This document shows positions 27,631 through 35,650 of a DNA stretch of 64,000 nt, piece after piece (positions within the stretch are counted from its first letter, which is position 1; every line of letters starts with the position of its first letter). The notes under the pieces are model-generated. The model ran no database searches and had not been told where the DNA came from. It saw only the letters and a list, made by a program, of their open reading frames with translations. The stretch is taken from contig NZ_CP063397.1 in the NCBI RefSeq assembly GCF_021729845.1, positions 3,052,001 to 3,116,000 on the forward strand. The letters are read 5' to 3'. Source of the DNA: Rhizobium sp. SL42 (lineage in GTDB: Bacteria; Pseudomonadota; Alphaproteobacteria; Rhizobiales; Rhizobiaceae). The position numbers and the translations under genes were made by a program.

Positions 27631-28425
27631 CTAGACGGCAATCGGCGCCTTAATGCTTGAATCAGCTTCGTAGCCGACCAGCGTAAAGTCTTCAAACCTG
27701 AACGAAAACAGATCTTTCACGTCGGGATTGATCTGCATCTCCGGCAGCGCCTTCGGTGTGCGCGACAATTGCAATTCCGCCTGCTCGAAATGGTTCGCAT
27801 AGAGATGCGCATCGCCCAGCGTGTGAATGAAGTCGCCGAGCTTCAGGCCGGTCACCTGAGCCACCATCATTGTCAGCAGGGCATAGGATGCAATATTGAA
27901 GGGCACGCCGAGAAAAATATCGGCCGAGCGCTGGTAGAGCTGGCACGACAGCTTGCCGTCGGCCACATAGAACTGGAACAGGCAATGGCACGGTGGCAAG
28001 GCCATCTCGTCCACCTCGGCCGGATTCCAGGCCGACACGATATGACGACGGGAATTCGGATTGGTCTTGATGCTCTCGACCAGTTTCTCGATCTGGTCGA
28101 TATGCCCCCCTTTGCCATCCGGCCAGGACCGCCACTGCGCACCATAGACCGGACCGAGATTGCCGTCTTCATCGGCCCACTCGTCCCAGATGGTCACGCC
28201 GTTCTCGCGCAGATAGGCGATATTGGTGTCGCCTTTGAGAAACCACAGCAGCTCATGTATGATCGACCGGAGATGCAGCTTCTTCGTCGTGGTGACCGGG
28301 AAACCCTCTGACAGGTCGTAGCGCATCTGATAGCCGAAAATCGAACGCGTGCCGGTTCCCGTACGGTCACCGCGATCGGTGCCCGTAGCTAGCACATGGC
28401 GAAGAAGGTCGTGATACTGCTTCAT
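27631..28425 (-). CDS. thyA: Thymidylate synthase
   Basis: 264 residues, the length of the E. coli enzyme. Methylates dUMP to dTMP using methylene-tetrahydrofolate. The start [26 protein letters not shown] is diagnostic; the nucleophilic cysteine is in [12 protein letters not shown], followed by [18 protein letters not shown] chose the ATG at 28425; the frame is open to 28593 without family resemblance. Operon with folA. Confidence 0.97.
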   Translation of the reverse strand: MKQYHDLLRHVLATGTDRGDRTGTGTRSIFGYQMRYDLSEGFPVTTTKKLHLRSIIHELLWFLKGDTNIAYLRENGVTIWDEWADEDGNLGPVYGAQWRSWPDGKGGHIDQIEKLVESIKTNPNSRRHIVSAWNPAEVDEMALPPCHCLFQFYVADGKLSCQLYQRSADIFLGVPFNIASYALLTMMVAQVTGLKLGDFIHTLGDAHLYANHFEQAELQLSRTPKALPEMQINPDVKDLFSFRFEDFTLVGYEADSSIKAPIAV

Positions 28426-28570
28426 GGGTCGGACCGCCGATTCTGTTTGATTGCATTCTAATGTCAGCCGTCGGCCAAACCAAGCCACAGACGGCGCGAA
28501 GGACGAAGCCATCAACAGCTTGCGCGCTGCGCCGCCGTCAAAGTCTTTTGGCCGCGCCTCGCCAACACCC

Positions 28571-28599
28571 CTTTTCATTGGCGACCGAAACACCTATAT
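28571..28599 (+). promoter_or_regulatory. Candidate promoter of ssrA
   Basis: CTTTTC (28571-28576), 17 bases, CTATAT (28594-28599) resembles the rhizobial housekeeping promoter CTTGAC-N17-CTATAT, with a perfect -10. It would start RNA near 28606, upstream of the acceptor part of tmRNA. Confidence 0.45.
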
Positions 28600-28605
28600 C
28601 AGTTT

Positions 28606-28965
28606 CGTTGGCTTTCGGGCCATCTATGGCAATAAACGGTCGGTGTAATAAACCTATTGGACCCGGGGGCGGTACCCGGCGCCTCCACCAAAAACCGGTC
28701 GGACGACTTGGGAAACCGAGAAGACCGGCTTTTGATGGGGGCGAAATAGGATCGACAAGGGCGTAAAGATCGAACTTTTGCTCGGCATGATACCGCCGTT
28801 ATCGGGTCACAAGTGTAGTTGCAAACGACAACAACGCTAAGGGTTATGCTCTCGCTGCCTAATGGCGGTGCGGGAAATCCGAACCAAGTCCTCTAGGTTA
28901 GCCCCTTGAGGCGGGGTCCGAAGGCACCTGGCAACAGAAGCCTTCACCTTACCTTCTCCCGCTAC
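28606..28965 (+). ncRNA. ssrA: Transfer-messenger RNA, circularly permuted two-piece form
   Basis: The acceptor piece comes first: T-stem CCGGG/CCCGG (28663-28667 and 28675-28679), then CGCCTCC-A-CCA ending at 28690. A spacer with its own hairpin (28691-28736) follows and should be excised. The coding piece begins GGGGGCG (28737-28743), which pairs with CGCCTCC to rebuild the acceptor stem with one G-U. The tag frame at 28821-28862 reads ANDNNAKGYALAA then TAA. tmRNA rescues stalled ribosomes and tags products for proteolysis. The permuted order is the alphaproteobacterial arrangement. Outer ends are estimates: start from a candidate promoter, end from the last hairpin. Confidence 0.95.
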
Positions 28966-29086
28966 CCCATCTTTCTAAAATGATGTATTCTCGCCGCATC
29001 AGACTCGTGCGTCAGGGCTTTTCTGCAATCCCTCGCCGTGGCATACAGCCGAATGAAACCGGCATGATTAGGAAAGACAGGATCTC

Positions 29087-29599
29087 ATGGGGCAAGACCA
29101 CATTCGCTACGACATTCTGGCCCAGGACGCATTGCGCAGTGTTATCCGCAAGGTATTGACGGAGGTCGCCGCGGCAGGACGCCTTCCGGGTGACCATCAT
29201 TTCTTCATCACCTTCCTGACCGGCGCGCCGGGCGTTCGCATTTCGCAGCACCTGAAGACCAAATATGCCGAACAGATGACGATCGTCATCCAGCATCAGT
29301 TCTGGGAACTAAAGGTGACGGACAGCCTGTTCGAAATCGGCCTTTCCTTCTCCGACACACCGGAAAAGCTGGTGATTCCGTTCAATGCCATTCGCGGCTT
29401 CTATGACCCGTCGGTGAATTTCGAACTCGAATTCGATGTTCCCTTGGCCGAAGAGGACGAAGAGTCCGAAAGCGCCGAGATCACCGCCTACCCGGTCGAT
29501 GTCGCAGCCCGCAGCGACGAGGGTGGCGAACATAAAGAAGGCGAAGAGAAGAAGGAGGGCTCGGTCGTCTCGCTCGATGCCTTCCGCAAGAAGCAGTAA
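29087..29599 (+). CDS. sspB: SspB, ClpXP adaptor for ssrA-tagged proteins (alphaproteobacterial type)
   Basis: 170 residues. The N-terminal 110 residues match the SspB-alpha fold (HIRYDILAQDALRSVIRKVL, HHFFITF, ISQHLKTKYAEQMTIVIQHQFW, FSDTPEKLVIPFNAIRGFYDPSV). A charged, disordered linker follows, and the C-terminal VVSLDAFRKK corresponds to the ClpX-binding module. SspB grips the tmRNA tag and delivers the substrate to ClpXP. It lies about 120 bp downstream of ssrA, the gene that encodes the very tag it recognises. The start follows AGGATCTC. Confidence 0.94.
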   Translation: MGQDHIRYDILAQDALRSVIRKVLTEVAAAGRLPGDHHFFITFLTGAPGVRISQHLKTKYAEQMTIVIQHQFWELKVTDSLFEIGLSFSDTPEKLVIPFNAIRGFYDPSVNFELEFDVPLAEEDEESESAEITAYPVDVAARSDEGGEHKEGEEKKEGSVVSLDAFRKKQ

Positions 29600-29662
29600 A
29601 TCAGGTTCATCAAGATCGGCCGGGACATGTCCCGGCCGACTGATTCCAGGGGATGTTCGATC

Positions 29663-29854
29663 GTGGCCGCTGACATCGTCAATCTTCGCCAGTTCCGCAA
29701 AGCCAAGGCGCGCACCGAGAAGGAAGCGACGGCGGAACAGAATCGCATTTCATTTGGCCGTACCAAAGCCGAAAAGAGCCTGACCCGCAGCCTGAACGAA
29801 AAGGCGAACAAGGCGCACGAACAAGGCCGGCTGGAAGACACAGAACGCGAATGA
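29663..29854 (+). CDS. DUF4169 small basic protein
   Basis: 63 residues, start GTG at 29663 (VAADIVNLRQFRKAKAR) preceded by AGGGG; the family begins with the IVNLRxxRK pattern, so the ATG at 29627 is too far upstream. It is rich in Arg, Lys, Glu and Ala and probably one long helix (TAEQNRISFGRTKAEKSL). It sits 63 bp after sspB. The function of DUF4169 is unknown; it may bind nucleic acid or a charged partner, judged only from composition. Confidence 0.8.
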   Translation: MAADIVNLRQFRKAKARTEKEATAEQNRISFGRTKAEKSLTRSLNEKANKAHEQGRLEDTERE

Positions 29855-29941
29855 AACCCGCGAAAGCGAATCGCAATCAGCGACTTGCGCCGCTTTGCGG
29901 AATCAAGATGCGAAGCCCTTGCGACGCATCACGAGGCAGCG

Positions 29942-30175
29942 ATGATCCGTAAGCAATCGATCACGCTCCATGGTCATCGCACAAGCTTCTCGATAGAGGA
30001 CGCATTTCTGGACGAACTCAGATCCATGGCCGCCGAGAAGTCTCTGCCGCTAGCGGCTTTGATCGCGGAAATCGACGAAAGCCGTCCCTACGGGGCAAAC
30101 CTGTCCTCCGCCCTGCGGCTTCGCGTTCTCGAATGGTTGAAATCGAGATCCGACATGCGCAAAATAGAGGGTTAA
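29942..30175 (+). CDS. Ribbon-helix-helix domain protein
   Basis: 77 residues. MIRKQSITLHGHRTSFSIEDAFLDEL forms the beta-ribbon and first helix, then LPLAALIAEIDESRPYGANLSSALRLRVLEWL, the pattern of the RHH_4 family. Such proteins dimerise and insert the ribbon into the DNA major groove. The ATG at 29942 is chosen at the family start; the frame is open from 29885. It lies 87 bp after the DUF4169 gene. No toxin gene follows, so it is not an obvious antitoxin. Confidence 0.82.
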   Translation: MIRKQSITLHGHRTSFSIEDAFLDELRSMAAEKSLPLAALIAEIDESRPYGANLSSALRLRVLEWLKSRSDMRKIEG

Positions 30176-30263
30176 AGCGAACAGAGCGCGTCTGAAAAAT
30201 CGCGGCATGCTTTCGGATAGATCGCCACCTCGATCATCTAATCCTGCTCCTCGGCGGGTCGGC

Positions 30264-33200
30264 TCAATTCAATCCCGGCAAGGTCTCGAATGTCAGTGGT
30301 ACCGGCGGCAATGGCTGGCGCGTAACCTTTTCCCCCGGCGCCACCGGCAGCGAGGGCTTGGGTGGCACTGTTTCCGTCGTGAGCGGCACCTGCCCCGGTT
30401 CAACCGGGCGCGCGGCCAATGGATCTGCAGGCAAGGACAGACGGCGCTGCTCCTGCGCCAGCCGCTCCGCCTCCTCGGTCTCGGCTTTCAGGCGCGCTTC
30501 CTGCTCGAGCCGCATCCGCTCCACTTCTGCCTTGTCACGCTCGTTCTGACGAAAACGGGCCAAGGCCGCCTCGCGCCTCAAGCGCTGCTTCTCCAGCACG
30601 TTGGACTGAAGGGTTTCGACCCGTCGGCGCTCGATTTCAAACGCGCGCAAGGAAAGGAAATTGGTCAGCCCCGTGACATCAAGCGATCGCGTCGGCGACA
30701 GGGCGTCGCCACTCAAGATCATCCGGTAACCGGCGTCCGTGCCGGGCAGCGCCGCCTCTCCGGCATCAAGAGACACCTGAACGCCCGCCTCGATCTCGCT
30801 GTCGGCAAGCGAAAGCCGCAGATCACCGCCGAGCTGCGCCTCGGGCGTCTGCACTGTGGCATTTTGCACGCGCACCACGCCATCCGTCACCGCAAACGGC
30901 AGTGACAGATCAGTCACCTGCATCGAGCCCGATTTTATCAGTCCGTCGGCAATCTCGCGGACCTTCTCCTCGTTGATCGCCGTTCCGATGACATCGGCTT
31001 CGCTGAGCAGGCCGGCCATGATGCCAAGCTTGAAACCTGGCACGGTCAGCTTCGCCAGCTTGATTTCGCCGGATCCGCTGCTCTGGCGAAACAGTTCAGC
31101 AACCGAATTGCCGCTGCCCTCGGCCACGAATGTTGCGTCGAACTTCCCCTCGGCGACGCCGGCACCTTCGATCCCGCGTTCGGTCCGCAGCGTGGCCAGG
31201 GTCTCGGCAAGATCAAGGCCGCTCAGATCGAGCCGCGCCTGCAGGAAGCCGGCGCCTTCGCTGTTTGCCAGCGACAGCCGGCCGGATGCCCGCCCACCGA
31301 GCCATTGTCCGGTAACGTCATCAAGAACAATCTCACCGGCTTTCCGGCTCAGTTTTCCGGCAAATTCCGTGATCGCGCCGGCAAATCCCGGCGCGAACCG
31401 CTTGGCAGTCAGTTCGACATCAAACTCCGCCTGTGCAGCAATCTTCGGCAGCGCAGTCTCCAGCAATGCACCGCTCGCCGGGTCACGAACCGGCCCCAGG
31501 ACCGTTTGCGCGAGCCATTCGAGGTCTGCCCGATCCATCGAGACCGAACCACTCGCCATGGGGTGGTCACCTTGCCAGTCGATCGTCCCCGTGGCGTTGA
31601 CGGCATTGCCGTCGACCTCGGTGGCAAGCTTTTTCACTGCGATCTGGCGTTTCGCCAGGCCGATTTCCGCATCCAGCGTGACCGGAAGCCCGGTGCCAGT
31701 TTCCGGCAGGATGGAACCCAGCGTCAAGAGATAGGGTCCGAGGTCTTCGCTGTTGAAATCAACCGCCCAGTCTCCGTCCAGCAGCATATCGGCCGAGTTC
31801 GCAGCCGCGAGCGTGCCGTGTGCCTGGAGGTTTGTGCTGTTCGACGTATAGGTGACGACCGCTTCGGATGCCGTGGACGGGCCAGACTTCATCGTCACGC
31901 CAAGTAGACCGCCCTCGCCGATCTCCAGCGGCAATGGATCGAGCCCGGCTTGCCCCAGCAGGATCTGGGCTTCGTCGTTTTCCAACGTGGCCGAGATGTC
32001 CGCCTTTGCATTTACGGTCGTATTGATCAGGTCACTCGTATTGTAGCGTGCCTCGATCCGGCTGCCGTTGGAAGTCCCTGAAAGTTTGGCTTCAAGGCCT
32101 CCGCCATCCTGGTTGCCAAGGGAGACATCGACCGCCAGCTTGCTGTCGGCATACCAGGCAGCGCTGGCTGAAAGCCTCGGCAACAACGGGTTGCCCGGAA
32201 GGCGTTGGCGCAGCAGGTCGAGGAATGGACCGGGGTCTTGCGCGCTGATTGCGATGTGTCCCTGCCCGCTCGGCTTGAGCAAAGTGCCCCCGATCGCGCC
32301 ATTGGCCTCGATCGCGGCACCGGAAACATCACCGACACTCAGCCTTTCAACCGCGATTTTTCCGTTATCGAAGGAAAACACCGTATCGACATCGTGCCCC
32401 TCCACCCCATAGGCCGACAGCGTTCCCACTTTCAATCGGGCGGCAATTCGCTCCGCCAGCAGATGCTGCTCGGCATCCTCGCCGACCAACAGGACCGCTA
32501 TCGCGCGTGCGGCATCCAGATCCAGCGCATCGCCGGTCAGATCGACCGAGAGGCTGGCAGCCGAGCCGGCAACGGACTCGCGTTCGACCCGGCCCTTGAG
32601 CGGCTCGGCGCCAATCGCCAGTTCCAGTTTTTCGAACCGCTGCAGATCGCTTGTCAGGTTGACCGACGCGGAAAATCCGGCAGACTTGAGCTGCCGGATC
32701 GCCGGATCGACCTTCCCGGAAATCCATGTCGCAAGCCCCGATGGCTGCGTTGAAGCGACAAGCAGTTCGCCATCGAAAGACGGCGCACTGGCAAGCCTCA
32801 GCCAGCCCTTGGCTTCCACCTGTGTTCGTCCGGGCAGGACGGCAACCGCGCGATCGACCGTCCAGCCGGTACCGGCCGGTCGGACATCGAGCTGGATGTC
32901 CCTGAAGACAGTGTCACCTGCGACGATTGCCGGCAATTTCAGGCTCGCCCGCCCCGGCACGCTGGGGATCGGAATCTCTGCGGCCGTCGCCAGAAGAAGC
33001 GCCAGTCTCTGGCGAACGGATGTAGCCACGCTGCGCGAAGTCTTGCCCTTGGTCCCGTCGCCCGCCAGACGGTTCACGTCGACTTGCTGGCCATCTGCGG
33101 TCAGGAGGAATTCCGGCTGCCTTCCGGTGTCCAGCTTTGCTTCTCCATTCACCACATAGGGATCGGCAGGATCGCCAAGCTCGAGTCGATAACCGGGAAC

Positions 33201-34028
33201 CGCAACCCGTTCATTCGTCAGTTCGAAATCGCCCTTGACGCGCGGCCCCGGCAGCGGCTTCGCCTGCCCCGGTTGCGATGCGTTCTCGGCCACCTTCCAG
33301 TTGGATTCAAACCGGCCCTTGTAGACTGGCCGCCCTGCCTCGAAGGCCAGGGCACCTTCCAGAACCAGATCGAACGGTCGCGTTTCGGGATCAAGTTTCA
33401 GGCGCAAGGGCAACGCGGCGTCCTGCGGTGGCGATGTCGCCAGGGAAAACAGCGCCGCCTCACCATCCAGCGACGCCCGTCCCTCAACCGTCCATGGACC
33501 GGAAAGAGAGCGGGCTGAAATCTTGGCGTCGAAATCTCTCAGCAGGCGATTGCGACCGGACTGCTGGTCGATGAACTCAACCTCGCCGCCGCTGACGGAA
33601 ACGCTTTCCAGGACGACGGTCCGGGCCGGAATATTGGGCTTGCTGCCCCGTAGCCAGTCCATCGTACCATCAGGCAGAAGTCGGATCCGGGCTTTTGGCT
33701 CCTCGATCCGCATGTCGAAGATGCGCGCCTCGCCAGACAGCAGCGGGGCCAGTTCCGCATCAAGGGAAAAACGGGCGATTTGGACGAGCGGCGTACCATC
33801 GATATCCGTTCCGATCGTCACGTCTTCCATCGTCACTGACGGAAACGGCAATATGCGGGCGCTGACAGAGCCATGCACCACGACTTTCTTGCCGAGCAGG
33901 ACACTGGCCCGATCCTCGAAGTTCTGCCGGAAATTCGTCCAGTCCACGAAGAGCGGAGCCAGAAGCGCCGAAAAAAGCGCAACGACGAGCAGGCCTCCGA
34001 GACTTACCAGGATGCGTCCGAGCACCAA
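30264..34028 (-). CDS. Large AsmA family envelope protein
   Basis: 1254 residues. An N-terminal membrane anchor (LGRILVSLGGLLVVALFSALLAPLFVDW) precedes the AsmA domain (RASVLLGKKVVVHGSVSARILPFPSVTMEDV) and long beta-strand repeats expected to run across the periplasm, with an AsmA_2 region near 950-1110. The last 150 residues are a charged coiled coil (about 1130-1195, EKQRLRREAALARFRQ) and a Pro-rich tail. AsmA-like proteins are related to bridge-type lipid transporters and affect outer membrane lipid. Start TTG 34028 or GTG 34025, both after AAGGGAG. Monocistronic. Confidence 0.88.
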   Translation of the reverse strand: MVLGRILVSLGGLLVVALFSALLAPLFVDWTNFRQNFEDRASVLLGKKVVVHGSVSARILPFPSVTMEDVTIGTDIDGTPLVQIARFSLDAELAPLLSGEARIFDMRIEEPKARIRLLPDGTMDWLRGSKPNIPARTVVLESVSVSGGEVEFIDQQSGRNRLLRDFDAKISARSLSGPWTVEGRASLDGEAALFSLATSPPQDAALPLRLKLDPETRPFDLVLEGALAFEAGRPVYKGRFESNWKVAENASQPGQAKPLPGPRVKGDFELTNERVAVPGYRLELGDPADPYVVNGEAKLDTGRQPEFLLTADGQQVDVNRLAGDGTKGKTSRSVATSVRQRLALLLATAAEIPIPSVPGRASLKLPAIVAGDTVFRDIQLDVRPAGTGWTVDRAVAVLPGRTQVEAKGWLRLASAPSFDGELLVASTQPSGLATWISGKVDPAIRQLKSAGFSASVNLTSDLQRFEKLELAIGAEPLKGRVERESVAGSAASLSVDLTGDALDLDAARAIAVLLVGEDAEQHLLAERIAARLKVGTLSAYGVEGHDVDTVFSFDNGKIAVERLSVGDVSGAAIEANGAIGGTLLKPSGQGHIAISAQDPGPFLDLLRQRLPGNPLLPRLSASAAWYADSKLAVDVSLGNQDGGGLEAKLSGTSNGSRIEARYNTSDLINTTVNAKADISATLENDEAQILLGQAGLDPLPLEIGEGGLLGVTMKSGPSTASEAVVTYTSNSTNLQAHGTLAAANSADMLLDGDWAVDFNSEDLGPYLLTLGSILPETGTGLPVTLDAEIGLAKRQIAVKKLATEVDGNAVNATGTIDWQGDHPMASGSVSMDRADLEWLAQTVLGPVRDPASGALLETALPKIAAQAEFDVELTAKRFAPGFAGAITEFAGKLSRKAGEIVLDDVTGQWLGGRASGRLSLANSEGAGFLQARLDLSGLDLAETLATLRTERGIEGAGVAEGKFDATFVAEGSGNSVAELFRQSSGSGEIKLAKLTVPGFKLGIMAGLLSEADVIGTAINEEKVREIADGLIKSGSMQVTDLSLPFAVTDGVVRVQNATVQTPEAQLGGDLRLSLADSEIEAGVQVSLDAGEAALPGTDAGYRMILSGDALSPTRSLDVTGLTNFLSLRAFEIERRRVETLQSNVLEKQRLRREAALARFRQNERDKAEVERMRLEQEARLKAETEEAERLAQEQRRLSLPADPLAARPVEPGQVPLTTETVPPKPSLPVAPGEKVTRQPLPPVPLTFETLPGLN

Positions 34029-34099
34029 ATGCCACTCCCTTGTTCACAGCCCGCAAGGTAACCCAATTCGCCGTGGGAGCAAGCTGCAAGGTCTTGTAA

Positions 34100-35509
34100 T
34101 CAGAGCCTAAAAATCTTGCCCGGATTGAATATGTTGTCGGGGTCCAGGCTTGCCTTGATTGTTCGCATCACCGGCAGTGCACTCGCCAGTTCCTGCTCGA
34201 GGTAACTGATCTTGCCCTGGCCTATGCCGTGTTCGCCGGTGCAGGTCCCCTCCATCGCCAGCGCACGATTGTTGAGCCGCCCGATAAACGCCTCGGCCTT
34301 CGCAACGTCTTTAGGATCCTTGTCGTTGAACAGCAGAAGCACGTGGAAATTGCCGTCTCCGGCATGGCCGACGATTGGAGCCAGAAAATTGTTTTCACGA
34401 ATATCCGCCTGCGTTTGCGCGACGCAGTCTGCCAGCATCGAAATCGGCACACAAACGTCGGTCGACAGCGCGGCAAGTTCCGGCGCCAGCGCGCGGCTTG
34501 CCCAATAGGCGTTATGACGCGCCTTCCACAAGGTCGCGCGCTCTTCGGCATTGGTCGTATAGTGGAATTCGCCGCCGCCGAATTCGGCCGCGATCTCGGC
34601 AAATTGCTGAGAATGCAACGCAACCGTTTCATCGGTACCGTGGAACTCCAGGAACAATGTCGGCCGCTCGTCGTAGGACAGTTTCGAATAGGCATTGCAG
34701 GCGCGGATCTGCATCTCGTCCAGCATTTCGATACGCGCCACCGGCACGCCCATCTGGATCGTCATGATCACAGCGTTGCAGGCATCCTGCAGTGTCGGAA
34801 AGGCACAGACACCACCGCTGATCTTCGCCGGTATGCCCTGAAGGCGCAATGTGATCGACGTAATCAGCCCAAGCGTCCCTTCCGAACCGACGAACAATCG
34901 GGTCAGGTCGTAACCGGCAGACGACTTGCGCGCCCGCTGCGCTGTCAGGATTTCCTCGCCATTGGCCGTAACCACGGTCAAGGCCAGGACATTGTCCTTC
35001 ATCGTGCCGTATCGCACGGCATTTGTGCCCGAGGCCCGTGTCGATGCCATGCCGCCAAGCGAGGCATTGGCACCTGGATCAATGGGGAAGAACAGGCCGG
35101 TGTCGCGCAGATAGGTATTCAACTCTTCACGCGTTACGCCCGGCTCGACCGTGCAGTCGAGATCCTCGGCATTCACCCGCAAGACCTTGTTCATCCGGCT
35201 GAAGTCGACGGAAATGCCGCCGAACGGTGCATTCACCTGCCCTTCCAGCGATGAGCCGACCCCGAAGGCAACGACGGGAACTTTGTGGGTCGCGCAGGCA
35301 CGCACGACATCGCTGACATCCTCGCTGCTTTCGACAAACACGACGCCATCCGGCAATTGCGACGGCAGATAGGTGGTCGTGTGGCTGTGCTGCTCACGAA
35401 ACGACTGGCCGGCCTGGAAGGCATCGCCAAAGCGCTGCTTCAGCATTGCACAAACAGCTGCAATTGCCTCGGCATCGCGCGGGCCATCGATAACATCCTT
35501 CAACGCCAT
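34100..35509 (-). CDS. FAD-binding oxidase, D-lactate dehydrogenase (cytochrome)/GlcD type
   Basis: 469 residues of the vanillyl-alcohol oxidase superfamily. FAD_binding_4 domain at about 45-220 (VPVVAFGVGSSLEGQVNAPFGG, DPGANASLGGMASTRASGTNAVRYG) and FAD-oxidase_C domain (PIVGHAGDGNFH, GTCTGEHGIGQGK) with the metal-site histidines. Oxidises a 2-hydroxy acid such as D-lactate, glycolate or D-2-hydroxyglutarate; the resemblance is strongest to D-lactate dehydrogenase (cytochrome). The ATG at 35509 (MALKDVIDG) is chosen over 35524. No glcE or glcF is adjacent, which argues against glycolate oxidase. Confidence 0.9.
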   Translation of the reverse strand: MALKDVIDGPRDAEAIAAVCAMLKQRFGDAFQAGQSFREQHSHTTTYLPSQLPDGVVFVESSEDVSDVVRACATHKVPVVAFGVGSSLEGQVNAPFGGISVDFSRMNKVLRVNAEDLDCTVEPGVTREELNTYLRDTGLFFPIDPGANASLGGMASTRASGTNAVRYGTMKDNVLALTVVTANGEEILTAQRARKSSAGYDLTRLFVGSEGTLGLITSITLRLQGIPAKISGGVCAFPTLQDACNAVIMTIQMGVPVARIEMLDEMQIRACNAYSKLSYDERPTLFLEFHGTDETVALHSQQFAEIAAEFGGGEFHYTTNAEERATLWKARHNAYWASRALAPELAALSTDVCVPISMLADCVAQTQADIRENNFLAPIVGHAGDGNFHVLLLFNDKDPKDVAKAEAFIGRLNNRALAMEGTCTGEHGIGQGKISYLEQELASALPVMRTIKASLDPDNIFNPGKIFRL

Positions 35510-35650
35510 AGCGGCCACCCCCAAAAACCAGGACCATTGCGGCAGCTCGAGCGCCGCACTCCGTGGCGTCTGCTATGGGATAGGCTCCGGCGTTTGTCCA
35601 GCCGGTGAAAGGCGCGGCGGGACAATGCGCCGCGCCATTTCTGGCGGTTG

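Noticed and set aside
28660..28690. tRNA-like T-arm and CCA end
   Set aside because: Not a separate tRNA: it is the acceptor part of the permuted tmRNA, since the pairing 5' strand lies downstream at 28737.
34100..35509. Glycolate oxidase subunit GlcD
   Set aside because: The fold fits, but glcE and glcF are absent next to it; D-lactate dehydrogenase (cytochrome)-type is the safer call.
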